Origin: Antitrichia curtipendula
Lineage: Eukaryota > Streptophyta > Bryopsida > Hypnales > Leucodontaceae
Length of the DNA: 64,000 nt
Assembly: GCA_951230915.1 (NCBI GenBank)
Contig: OX579639.1
Location: 18,972,001 to 19,036,000, forward strand
Direction: 5' to 3'
Part shown: in pieces, positions 44,575 through 56,200 of the stretch
How the letters are laid out: every line of letters starts with the position of its first letter
Numbering within the stretch: the first letter of the stretch is position 1
Notes under the pieces: generated by a model
What the model was told of the DNA's origin: nothing
What the model saw: only the letters and a program-made list of their open reading frames with translations
Database searches by the model: none
Program-made: the position numbers and the translations under genes

Positions 44575-45404
44575 TTGTGAAAAAGTCATGGTAAAGTGGA
44601 ATAGGCAGTTCTGGAAGTCATTCTTTAGTCACATTTCTGTTATACTTTAGTATCCTAGTACAGTGAACCCTGTAATACTACGGAAGATGTCATGAAGCAG
44701 GTACATATAAGTATTTGTAAGTGGCTTAATCCACATCTCATGCTTGAAACCACCATCTTTGCAAGTAGCCCTGAACCATAGAACCGTTATAGCTCCAACA
44801 TCAATCCGCTTGATGTTGTCTTAGAGTGAGGAGTTTGGAGGCAATACCAAAATTAGTTTGGTCCAGGAGTACATCTGTAGTAAAGGGTCAAGGCATGGAC
44901 TAGAAGCCTCGATGTCAGATGTATGATTACATCGTCTGAACAAATTTCCAAAATATGGAGCGTTATCAGTCTATGTTCAACTGATGTAGTGGGAGGAATT
45001 AAGAACTGTCTATTTCATGTTGTAACCCATGTCATGTTGTAGCCCCAACAACACTTTTTGAACTCATTCCTATTGTAAAGGTATTTGAATGCCACGTTCT
45101 GGCCAAGGCTACTAGCGACTTTCTATTCGGCAATCTTTTGTGTCAATCTTGTCTTTTGTGCTTTATCTTGGAGATTGAATAGTGATGAAACCCTCCATGG
45201 CTGCAGTAGAGCGCCATATGTTTGGGTGCGGGCAGCGTAGTGAGCATCCAGTGACGGTCGACATTCTAGTTAAAGTGAAATTTTAGTGACGGTGAAGTCA
45301 GGAATGAGTGAAGTAGAAGTGGGGTTGTAGTTGTGGTCTATTATGTGATGTATCCTAAATTGTTACTCACTGTCCATGTCCTTTGTGGACTTCATGTAGT
45401 ATAA
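44575..45404 (+). other. DNA between NIF-like gene and downstream domain fragment
   Basis: No exon recognised. It may be intron or intergenic; minisatellite-like text related to 42221 appears at about 45265-45335. Confidence 0.35.
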
Positions 45405-45666
45405 GCAAGGAGATGAAGTGTATCTTTTCAACCCACGGTCGACAAAGCAAAAAGTGGTGGTGGGAAAAATTAGTGGAATACCCGATGTTCATAGGTTCCA
45501 CTTCAGAGATATTCCGGAGACGTGGTTCAAGGTGGACGTGAAGGAAATCCTACATGGAGGGGTGGCGCTCATGATGCCAAATGAGGACGACGACCAGACT
45601 CTCATTGAGCATGTGAAGGGAACAAGCATACTATGGAATCAGAAGCACCTTAAGCAAACCTTCTGA
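45400..45666 (+). CDS. Small domain fragment, transposon-associated plant type
   Basis: The frame reads GDEVYLFNPRSTKQKVVVGK, then FHFRDIPETWFKVDV and a hydrophobic-acidic tail to TGA at 45666. The pattern of a beta-strand-rich module with 'hydroxyl-VAVG-' and 'IP-G-V-V-V' elements resembles the uncharacterised plant domain often found near En/Spm-type transposase or C48 protease genes (DUF8039-like). There is no ATG in phase nearby, so it is an exon or a fragment. A probable acceptor is the ATGTAG near 45400. Confidence 0.4.
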   Translation, partial: YKQGDEVYLFNPRSTKQKVVVGKISGIPDVHRFHFRDIPETWFKVDVKEILHGGVALMMPNEDDDQTLIEHVKGTSILWNQKHLKQTF

Positions 45667-45669
45667 GAT

Positions 45670-46870
45670 AGCCTTCTCGGCCACTCTTCTTTGAAGGGGC
45701 CATGCACTTCTAAAGTATCAACCCTTTCCTCTTCTCCATAATAGTGACATTCCTAGATAAGAGAGGGATGAACTGCTATCTGGGCTGCAGACATATGAAG
45801 GGACCCTTTTCTTACAAAATTTACCGCATGTACTTGTACTTATCTCAACTAATGTTCATTGTGCAATGGATGTCTGAGGATGCATGAGTTTGTGTGATCG
45901 TGTCAATGCCCTACACTTATGGTTTATTCTAGGCAGAACGTCCATGATTGCCCTAGTACTATCAATTTACTGTAGGATTTCTATTGTGCATGCTTTTGAT
46001 GTTGGAGTGGTGGAAAGCCACTGTAGTTGTTCTATAGTGAAGAGGCGCAATTTGAAAGCACACCTGATTTCTAATCTCTCTTAGTAGAAAGTAGTGGACC
46101 AACAGAATGAATAACATGTATTTTTCTTCAATTGGACTACGCGGCCACTGGCCAAAAACGAAGTGACATTGTTCACTGGTCAGAATCTATAAATTCACTT
46201 GGTAATGACTAATGAGTGATGAATGACTTAGTTGTGACTGAAATACCATAAATTGTGACAATGTCATCACCTCCGCAAACGTCTATATGACTGACACTAA
46301 ACTAGAGTTTGATTGAAAGCAACAACCGTATGAGTCGCCTGATTCCTGAATTACACCCTGCAAATGACTCCTGAATGACTTGCACATGACACCCTCTTCT
46401 AGCAAAAATTGACTTCTAAATGAGTAAATGACTATATCATGACTTACAAAAAAACATTACTTGGTGTCCACGTCAACAAGTTTGCAAGTATATCATGACT
46501 TCAAAATGACTCAAACATGACTGTGACGTGGATGTCCACATCACCCTACATCTGATAGCAGTGCGACTTAACAATGACTTCAAAATTGGCTGAGCTGGAG
46601 GGGTCCAACCCCAAATTTTTCTTTCCAAATCCTAAACTGCCCGCTTTTTTTGAAAAATATTCCCTAACCCCCGTATGCCACGTTGGCAGTGTCATCTATA
46701 TCTTCATCCAAGTCCAAAATGGATGGTGATAATAAAATTATAGTAAAAAAAGAATGACTTGTCCACAATGACCAGAAAGTGACTGTTTTTAGCAGTCATT
46801 TATACTGCCATTTCCTTGTTGTGATTGCAAGATGTGGTAGATTGTTAGTGCAAATTTTGGAATTATGACT
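45670..46870. other. Intergenic DNA rich in TGACT words
   Basis: No gene recognised. Between 46150 and 46830 the words ATGACTT and TGACT occur about 25 times, mixed with paired GTCCACGTC/GTGGATGTCCAC text. It may be the interior of a decayed non-autonomous element; I could not identify paired ends. Confidence 0.4.
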
Positions 46871-46874
46871 TTGG

Positions 46875-47743
46875 TTGGGTTGGAAGTATACATGATTGGA
46901 CACTATTTCGAAAATCAGAGATTGAAAAACACACTATATTAGGAGTCTTTTTACCTTATAAACTCATTAGAAATGTTGCATACCCGATGCACCCATGGTT
47001 CTATTCACCTTTCAAGGGAGAGAAGGCAAGCTTATAAAAAGAAAGGGCTCATTCAAGTTTTATTCAATCTAGTACTAGAATGGACGTTGAACATGCTTTG
47101 GGCATTTTGAAGGGAAGATGGAGGACGAGATGGAAGATATTATTGAAAATGATTGATATGTATTAGATATTTTTCAGCTCCTCTAGAGACTGTTTTAGGC
47201 CTGTCCCCAATGCTGAGAATTAGCCACTACTGTCCAGATTTTAAAATAATTAAAAAGTTAAAAATTAAAGTAAAAATAATTTTACTTTTTTTTCAAAAAA
47301 TAATATTAAAAAATAATTAAATACTATTTTCCAATGTGGCAGTAGTTCTGCTACATGAAAATGCTAAATTTGGGCTGATTTGGCGCAGTTCCTGCATATC
47401 CAACAGTCTAGGAATTGACAACCCTTTTAGAACCCCAAAATCTCATCTAACGCCTCTTCGAAATATTCTAGATATTGTTACAGCTTGCTTATGTCTTCAC
47501 AACTTTTGCATTATACATGGAGAGGAATTTGATTTGGATTGGATAAAGATTGCAAAAGAGGATATGAAAAAGGCTAGAATACAATTGTTTGGTAATTTAA
47601 AAAATGTAGATATGTTCCATGCATTTGAAGCAAGCATACTTGAAATGGAACACATACAGAAACAAGTAGTGCAAGTAGAATTTAATGATCCTGTGGAAAA
47701 TGATACAACAAACTTAGAAGATATAGATATGAAACAAAAGTAG
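46875..47743 (+). pseudogene. PIF/Harbinger transposase (DDE_Tnp_4), broken
   Basis: Before the interruption the frame reads GSIHDWTLFRKSEIE, AYPMHPWFYSPFKG and SSTRMDVEHALGILKGRW, which match the central and C-terminal blocks of PIF/Harbinger DDE transposases (GS-HD--FR-S, GYP--PWL-TPY, RVE-AFG-LKGRW). After it comes LTPLRNILDIVTACLCLHNF, the final block. A TAA lies between the PFKG and SSTR blocks, and about 260 bp of unrelated sequence splits the last helix. The N-terminal half with the first catalytic Asp is absent. Not functional. Confidence 0.8.
47157..47420. mobile_element. AT-rich insertion in the transposase remnant
   Basis: The homology to transposase stops near 47156 and resumes near 47420. 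The inserted block has loosely inverted ends (GCTGAGAATTAGCCACTACTG near 47210 against CAGTAGTTCTGCTA near 47341) around an A/T core, consistent with a MITE. Confidence 0.45.
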
Positions 47744-48015
47744 ACCATGAAGAGAAGATCAAAGTCATGTTACAAGAAATTATTTGAACTCACATAACAT
47801 TGGCAAAAAGCTATTTCATGGACCATCTTACAAAAATAGCACAATTAGCATTTCCTGTGGACTCTAATTATGATATAGAAGAATACTACAGCTTATCAAT
47901 GAGACGATCAATTTGGTGATCTACCTTTCATAGCAATTCGTTGGTCTTGCTAAAATGCTCTAATATTGTTACTCCATTGTCTACCATTTTTCCAAAATAA
48001 AGTAGAGCTTAATCC

Positions 48016-48400
48016 TAGAATTTGGCCTTCTTTAGAGGTGGTGAAGGTTTAGGTTGGGAAGCATGTTCATGTGATAAATCTTAAGATGCATCAAGAGCTA
48101 CATCTTCACTATCATCTTGTACACCACCATATGTATTGTCCATTATAGTTGCATTCACATGCTTCATAACAAATCCTGCTTGATGCAACCATTGATCTAA
48201 AGAGTCATAGAACTTACATTCATGTTTGTCATTCCTCGAGACTAAATTAGAAAGCTTGTCCTCTTTATAAGACTTGAAAATGGTCTCAAACTTTTTCTAA
48301 CATGCTTCCGAGGTATGGAAAAATCCAGAAATTGCAACAAGCATTTGTGCTTGAAGTCAGATCCATGTGTCCACATCTACATAAAATTAAGCATGTAGTT
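48016..48400 (-). pseudogene. PIF/Harbinger Myb/SANT-like accessory protein, broken
   Basis: On the minus strand KKFETIFKSYKEDKLSNLV is followed by HECKFYDSLDQWLHQ and DSEDVALDAS, the pattern of the Myb/SANT-like DNA-binding protein that PIF/Harbinger elements encode alongside the transposase. Just before KKFE the codon is TAG where the family has Trp (CW-KF), a nonsense change. It faces the transposase fragment, as is common for the two genes of these elements. Confidence 0.65.
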
Positions 48401-49900
48401 AGAAAAGTAATTGTCTCTATATGTTGAAGCATATAAAAATGCTCAAAAACGATTCCTAAACCTTTGAAAATAACTTTGAAAAACTATGGGCAACAATTTG
48501 CATAAGTCAACAATAGAAGTTAGGATAGTAAAGGATTCAAAATTAAACACATATGTGTGATTGAAAAATATTTCAGTAGCTTAATTATCGTTGAATTACC
48601 TTGTGCTAAGACATTTGTGAGGCCATGGAGGTTGTAGTCAAGCAAAAGGACATTGGTAAATCAATACAAAATCAGTTGCATGCACTAAAATGATTTCCAA
48701 AAATTCAATACAATTTTAAATCATTTGAAAAAAATTCCAAAAATTCTAAAAATTAGTAAGCTTTATATTCAAGCTTGATGATTACCAAACTGTATAGATG
48801 TTCAAGATTGATGACTATCAAGCTCTATATTCTATAGTCAATGCTAACAAAGTTACTTGGTTCCCTACACTAGGTTGCTCAAAATGCATACTTGGGTGGA
48901 AGCACACTAGTAGGAGCCAACTTGGCCATAACCATTGCTTTTTTAGAAGAATCTTCATTGTAACTCTTAAATATGAGTTAAATTATGAATTTTTTTTGAA
49001 GTGCATTGTTTTTTAGTTATGGTTGTTTGACATAACGCAAAAAAAAATTAATTATGTTAAGTTTCTAAATATCAAAAGGGCTAAAATGTAGTTGTAACCA
49101 CTACTTAATTGGATGAACTAAGAACCTGTTATGGATGATTTAAAGACTACATTAGATGGATAAGCAAGAGGTTTTTGTAGATTATTCCAATAAGAACCCC
49201 TTATAGATGACTTAAGGAATATTTTAGATGATAAGCAACAATTTTTTGGTAGAATAATCCAATAAGTACTTCCATAAGTACCTCAATAACATTTACTAGT
49301 GGCTCCTATTAGTGTGTTGTGACCCACTTTAAAGAATTTTTCATCCAAAATCCCAAATTGATTCTTTCAAGTAGACAAATGATTTTCGGAATGCACAAAA
49401 ATTCACAAATCTTTGTATTAATAAAAAATCCTAGATTTGTGTTTGGGATAAAAATCATCAACCAACAACTTACACACAAATATATGAGAGTTCCTTTTCA
49501 CAAAACTCAATTGATATAAAGATAAAGAAACATCATATTCCACAATGTAGAACAAGAAAATTTTGAACACTACAACAATAGCTACCAAATACTCAATTTG
49601 GATCCAGATGTACAAACCTTGCATAGAAGCATATTAAACTAAATTTTGCATAGGTAGACCACCTATATAAATCAATTTCAAGGCTTCAAAATACATTAGA
49701 TGGATGAAAAATATGAATAAAAATAAAGGTTGTCTAGGTTTGACTATATAGATAGAGAATCTTCAAACGTTCCCAAGGGAACAAGATCCAAACCTCTTGA
49801 ACAAGCCCTAAATTTCTTTTGGTATTTGCCATATTAGGTCAAAAACTATAATTAAAGGTCACAAAAACCAAAACACCTCAATACTCCTAAAACAAGGATT
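48401..49900. other. AT-rich intergenic DNA, 3' of the PNL gene
   Basis: No gene recognised. It contains a 72-bp tandem duplication at 49119-49262 (AAGAACC-TTAT-GATGA to TTCCAAT). Positions 49640-49900 probably include the 3' UTR of the minus-strand PNL gene. Confidence 0.45.
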
Positions 49901-50355
49901 TCAAACCATAAAATTGAAAGTTCTCAAAAACGGAAATTTCGTCACTTCCTTTGGCAAGGCCGCCAAGCTTGAACACCCATGCAAATTTAGAGTGGTCAAT
50001 GAAGACAGGTTCCCCACTTCCTTTGGCAAGGCCGCCAAGCTTGAACAGTCATACAAATCTAAAGTCATCAATGAAGACAAGTTCCCCACTTCCTTTGGCA
50101 AGGCCGCCAAGCCTGAACACCCATGCAAATCTAGAGTGGTCAATGAAGACAAGTTCCCCACTTCCTTTGGCAAGGCCGCCAAGCTTGAATACCCACGCAA
50201 ATCTAGAGTGGTCAATGAAGACAAGTTCCCCACTTCTTTTGGCAAAGCCGCCAAGCTTGAATACCCACGCAAACCTAGAGTGGTCAATGAAGACAAGTTT
50301 CCCACTTCTCTTGGCAAGGCCGCCAAGCTTGAACAGTCCTACAAATCTAAAGTGG
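49901..50355 (-). pseudogene. Out-of-frame tail of the PNL LRR array
   Basis: Five more complete 24-aa repeats (LSSLTTL-L-G-SSLAALPKEVGN) and a distinct end (VTKFPFLRTFNFMV, stop at 49901) are present but lie in a different frame from the main LRR exon. The frame changes near 50366-50372, where a unit has GACAAATCCCCAC on the plus strand in place of the usual GACAAGTTCCCCAC, a net loss of one base. The natural C-terminus of the ancestral protein was probably the FLRTFNFMV end. Assembly error in a repeat is an alternative. Confidence 0.75.
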
Positions 50356-53247
50356 TCAATGAAGACAAATCCCCACTTCCTTTGGCAAGGCCGCCAAGCT
50401 TGAACACCAACTCAAATCTAGAGTGGTCAATGAAGACAAGTTCTCCACTTCCTTTGGCAAGGCTGCCAAGCTTGAACACCCACGCAAATTTAGAGTGGTC
50501 AATGAAGACAAGTTCCCCACTTCTTTTGGCAAGGCCGCCAAGCTTGAACACCCATGCAAATTTAGAGTGGTCAATGAAGACAAGTTCTCCACTTCCTTTG
50601 GTAAGGCCGCCAAGCTTGAACACCCACTCAAACCTAGAGTGGTCAATGAAGACAAGTTCCCCACTTCTTTTGGCAACGCCGCCAAGCTTGAACAGTCATA
50701 CACATCTAGAGTGGTCAATGAAGACAAGTTCCCCACTTCCTTTGGCAAAGCCGCCAAGCTTGAACACCCACTCAAACCTAGAGTGGTGAATGAAGACAAG
50801 TTCCCCACTTCTTTTGGCAAAGCCGCCAAGCTTGAACACCCATGCAAATTTAGAGTGGTCAATGAAGACAAGTTCCCCATTTCTTTTGGCAAAGCCGCCA
50901 AGCTTGAACACCCACTGAAACCTAGAGTGGTCAATGAAGACAAATTCCCCACTTCCTTTGGCAAGGCCGCCGAGCTTGAACACCCACTCAAACCTAGAGT
51001 GGTCAATGAAGACAAGTTCCCCACTTCCTTTGGCAAGGCCGCCAAGCTTGAACACCCACTCAAATCTAGAGTGGTCAATGAAGACAAGTTCTCCACTTCC
51101 TTTGGTAAGGCCGCCAAGCGTGAACACCCATTCAAATCTAGAGTGGTCAATGAAGACAAGTTCTCCACTTCCTTTGGTAAGGCCGCCAAGCGTGAACACC
51201 CACTCAAATGTAGAGTGGTCAATGAAGACAAGTTCTCCATTTCTTTTGGCAAAGCCGCCAAGCTTGAACAGTCATACAAATCTAAAGTGGTCAATGAAGA
51301 CAAATTCCCCACTTCCTTAGGCAAGGCCGCCAAGCTTGAACACCAACTCAAATCTAGAGTGGTCAATGAAGATAAATTCCCCACTTCTTTTGGCAAAGCC
51401 GCCAAGCTAGAACACCCCCGCAAACCTAGAGTGGTCAATGAAGACAAGTTCCCCACTTCCTTTGGCAAGGCCGCCAAGCTTGAACAGTCATACAAATCTA
51501 AAGTGGTCAATGAAGACAAGTTCTCCACTTCCTTTGGCAAGGCCGCCAAGCTTGAACACCCACTCAAACCTAGAGTGGTCAATGAAGACAAGTTCCCCAC
51601 TTCTTTTGGCAAAGCCGCCAAGCTTGAACACCCATGCAAATTTAGAGTGGTCAATGAAGACAAGTTCCCCTCTTCTTTTATCAAGGCTGCCAAGCTTGAA
51701 CACCCACGCAAACCTAGAGTGGTCAATGAAGACAAGTTCCCCACTTCCTTTGGCAAGGCCGCCAAGCTTGAACAGTCATACAAATCTAAAGTGGTCAATG
51801 AAGACAAGTTCCCCACTTCCTTTGGCAAGGCCGCCAAGCTTGAACACCAATTCAAATCTAGAGTGGTCACTGAAGACAAGTTCTCCACTTCCTTTGGCAA
51901 GGCCGCCAAGCTTGAACACCCACTCAAATATAGAGTGGTCAATGAAGACAAGTTCCCCACTTCCTTTGGCAAGGCCGCCAAGCTTGAACAGTCATACAAA
52001 TCTAAACTGGTCAATGAAGACAAGTTCCCCACTTTTTTTATCAAGGCTGCCAAGCTTGAACACCCACGCAAACCTAGAGTGGTCAATGAAGACAAGTTCC
52101 CCACTTCCTTTGGCAAGGCCGCCAAGCTTGAACAGTCATACAAATCTAAAGTGGTCAATGAAGACAAGTTCTCTACTTCCTTTGGCAAGGCCGCCAAGCT
52201 TGAACACCCACTCAAACCTAGAGTGGTGAATGAAGACAAGTTCCCCACTTCTTTTGGCAAAGCCGCCAAGCTTGAACACCCATGCAAATTTAGAGTGGTC
52301 AATGAAGACAAGTTCCCCACTTCTTTTATCAAGGCTGCCAAACTTGAACACCCACGCAAACCTAGAGTGGTCAACGAAGACAAGTTCCCCACTTCCTTTG
52401 GCAAGGCCGCCAAGCTTGAACAGTCATACAAATCTAAAGTGGTCAATGAAGACAAGTTCCCCACTTCCTTTGGCAGGGCCGCCAAGCTTGAACACCCACT
52501 GAAACCTAGAGTGGTCAACGAAGACAAGTTCCCCACTTCCTTTGGCAAGGCCGCCAAGCTTGAACAGTCATACAAATCTAAAGTGGTCAATGAAGACAAG
52601 TTCCCCACTTCCTTTGGCAAGGCCGCCAAGCTTGAACACCAACTCAAATCTAGAGTGGTCAATGAAGACAAGTTCCCCACTTCTTTTGGCAAGGCCGCCA
52701 AGCTTGAACAGTCATACAAATCTAAAGTGGTCAATGAAGACAAGTTCCCCACTTCCTTTGGCAAGGCCGCCAAGCTTGAACACCAACTCAAATCTAGAGT
52801 GGTCAATGAAGACAAGTTCCCCACTTCCTTTGGCAAGGCCGCCAAGCTTGAACACCCACTCAGATTTAGAGTGGTCAATGAAGACAAGTTCCCCACTTCT
52901 TTTGTCAAGGCTGCCAAGCTTGAACACCCACGCAAACCTAGAGTGGTCAATGAAGACAAGTTCCCCACTTCCTTTGGCAAGGCCGCCAAGCTTGAGCACC
53001 CACTCAAATTTAGAGTGGTCAATGAAGACAAGTTCCCCACTTCTTTTGTCAAGGCTGCCAAGCTTGAACACCCACGCAAATTTAGAGTGGTCAATGAAGA
53101 CAAGTTCCCCATTTCTTTTGGCAAAGCCGCCAAGCTTGAACACCCACTCAAATCTAGAGTGGTCAATGAAGACAAGTTCCCCATTTCTTTTGGCAAAGCC
53201 GCCAAGCTTGAACACCCACTCAAATCTAGAGTGGTCAATGAAGACAA
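49930..53247 (-). repeat. 72-bp coding minisatellite (LRR array), about 46 units
   Basis: The unit encodes LSSLTTLDLSGCSSLAALPKEVGN in variants confined mostly to the LDL-x-G/D-C region (SGC, YDC, SWC, RGC, HGC). Because 72 is a multiple of three, other frames and the opposite strand are also open, yielding long antisense frames that are not genes. Units are nearly identical at DNA level, and higher-order blocks of several units recur. Confidence 0.92.
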
Positions 53248-56200
53248 GTTTCCCACTTCCTTTGGCAATGCCGCCAAGTTCAAACAGTGACTAAGATTTA
53301 GTCGCAATAGGATATTATTTGATGCAAGTTTGTTTGGTATTTGTGTGAGGAATCCTAGCCCTTGTAGATCTAGAATCTTTAGAGATGGACAAATACTACA
53401 AAGATCTAATATCCTCTTTTGTAGATTAAATGAAACATTTGATGAAAGTGTTTGTGTCGATCTAATCCAAGTTGGAGAGTTTCCGATTATAATTGCTTCC
53501 AAATGTGAACATTGTAAAGCCATTTGTAATAGGAAGCCAAAGTTGCCAACCAGTTTTTTAGATGTACCCAAAGCGCTCACCAAAATCAAGGCACGAAGTT
53601 TTGCAAAATCAAAACTTTGGTCTTGTTTAATAAAAGAAAATTGATGGTGCATAGTCTCTTGCCAAGAAATGCCTTCAAGGACCTCAACATCCTACATTGA
53701 AAAAATGTAGATTAGAATGTATTACATTTTCATATAGAAGATCATTGATTTTTCTTACCATTTTCAAAACTCATGTTTTGTAAAATAATACGGGTTTGAA
53801 TGTTCATTAACTACATTCAATATATACAACAAAGCATATTATTCATATACAATTGCACACATGCACTATTGAAATATTACCTTGCTTGTAAATCCACCCT
53901 CTGGTATCATGGACGCTTTCCAAACTCTTGTAGCCCCAGCAATCATTCGTCCCATATCACGTAGTTGGTCATGCATTTCTAAAATGTCACCATTTTCATT
54001 CAGCTTCAACAATGACATGTCAATCAATCTTTGCAACTCGGCCATTGGTAGGGTACCATCTTTGGACCACAATGACAAGATGGTCTCTTTCGATATGCCA
54101 GATGGATATACATCTCGACAAAAGAAACAAGCGACGTCCAAAAACATCCTTTTTTCAACACCATCTCTCAATCCGTCATAACTAATTTTCAAAGTGTTCC
54201 AAATTTCTTCATCACCATCCAAATTTTTTCCTCTTGCCATCCTTTGTAATGCTCGCTCCCAACTTCGCAACCTCTTTTTACCATGAAGAAATGCACCCAT
54301 CACTTTCAAGCTCAAAGGCAAGCCATTGCAAGCTTTTACGACACGCTTGCATAAATCCTCAAAATCTGGTGATAGAAGAGCCACACCCCAAGAAAGGTGA
54401 TTGGTAAAAAGTGTTGTTGCTGCTTTTTCATCCAACAATTCAACGTCCAATTTTCCATCAGCATCGACAAATGATTCTAAAGTACTCCAATTGCGTGTGG
54501 TAAGAATGATTGTAGTACCTTTGCTAGCTCGAACAAAGTCAATAGGTACAATATCATTTACTTGAGTTTCATCCTTGACATCATCTAATATCAAGAGAAC
54601 CTTCTTTTCAACCAAGAGTTTTTTCATCATTTCTTGGGCATCTCCAAAATCCTTCGATTTTGTATCATTTCCAAGTTTTGGTAATACCTTGCACAATATT
54701 TCATATGAACTTTGATAGTTTTTGGATTGTCCAACAAAACATGATGCATGGTAAGAGGAATTCACTATTGCATCATCAAATAGAGCCTTTGCTAGTGTGG
54801 TCTTGCCAATTCCACCCATGCCCACAATGCCTATATAATTCATCTTCAATAGTCGTTTGGCTTTAGATAATTGAAGTCCCAAATCAATCAAAATTTCTTT
54901 GGGAGGTTCAATTGGTTCAACCTTCTACACAAATACAAAAGTCATATTCACAAAATCATTTTTATATAAAAATATAACACTAAATTTCAAACCAGGAATG
55001 CAAAGATCCAACACAAATTATTGAAAGCAAATGTAACTAAATGAATTTTCTACTTTTGCAATTTCATACCTTTGGTCCATGGTCCATGGTGGACTTGGAA
55101 TTTCCTAAGGTGCAAGGTGAACCATACTTTGGAACCATCTTGCACGAATATGTTCCCTTCAAAAATGACTTCTTTAAACTTGTGAGTCTTTCACAAATTT
55201 CAAAAAATGATGGCCGTAGAAGAGGGTTTTGAGACCAACATTCTTCAATTAAGTTGGTGAGTTCCTCACAATTGATGGGTAGATCTGGTCGCAAGCCTTT
55301 ATTATCCATACCATCCCTACCTGAAATTTGATTATAAAAATCTTTTGTTTTCAAAGTAGAATATGGAACTTCTCCTGATAGAATCTCTGAACATATCATG
55401 GCAAATGACCACACATCAGCTTGAAACTGATACAATGAAGTATTACTCCCCTTGATCATTTCAGGGGACATATACCTTGGTGTTCCAATTGGAGACTTTA
55501 ATGGCTGTAGAGACTTTAGAGGCTTGGGATTGCTACAAACTTCAAACTGAGAAGTTCCATAATCGGTCACCTTGAATATGTGACAAGGATCCAAATCCTC
55601 CATAGATATTGAACTTGACAATATATTAGCGGGTTTCAAGTCAAGATGAGCAACTTGCATGTCATGAAGGTAATACACACCTTTAGCAATTTGGTGCATG
55701 ATGTCAATTGCAACATGATAGGGCAAAGGTTTAGGGGTCCTCTTTTCATTCTTCAATATAATAGACAAGCTTGATTCCATAAGCTCCATTACCAAATGCA
55801 TCTCAACCACTTCATCCTCCTCAACAATCTTATCTTTCATCTTTTCATTAGTCCCACAAGCAACAAATTGAACGAGATTAGGATGGCTTAAGCCTGCCAA
55901 GATACCAGGCTCTTTTTGAGAACCAATAACAAATTTTGAATCCTTTCTTAACACTTTGGTAGCACATGGAAGGCCCAACCAATTGGATTTGTGCACTCCT
56001 ACACCTATAGGATTAATTAATTCTGGTGTCTTGAAATCATTTGGAACTTCCAACGCATCCAAGTCCCCACCACCTACTCGATCCAAATTTCGAAGCCTCA
56101 ACAATAGATGTTTTACTATTTCATAATCCTTTGACTTCTCTTCTTGAAGTGCATATTCAAGTTTCTTCTTCAATAATTTTTCATCTTCAAGGACTTGACT

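Noticed and set aside
49930..53250. CRISPR-like appearance of regularly spaced near-identical units
   Set aside because: The units are contiguous coding LRRs in a plant NLR gene, with no spacers and no cas genes; the genome is eukaryotic.
50423..53290. A 955-codon open frame on the plus strand across the LRR array, with 24-residue repeats (FGKAAKLEHP-type), and several shorter ones in other frames
   Set aside because: The repeat unit is 72 bp, a multiple of three, so any stop-free frame stays open through every copy. The minus strand has the recognised LRR consensus, NB-ARC and kinase exons with valid splicing. The plus frames have no domain.
53330..53644. 104-codon plus-strand frame
   Set aside because: It is antisense to the pre-LRR part of PNL exon 4, which is in phase with NB-ARC and LRR on the minus strand.
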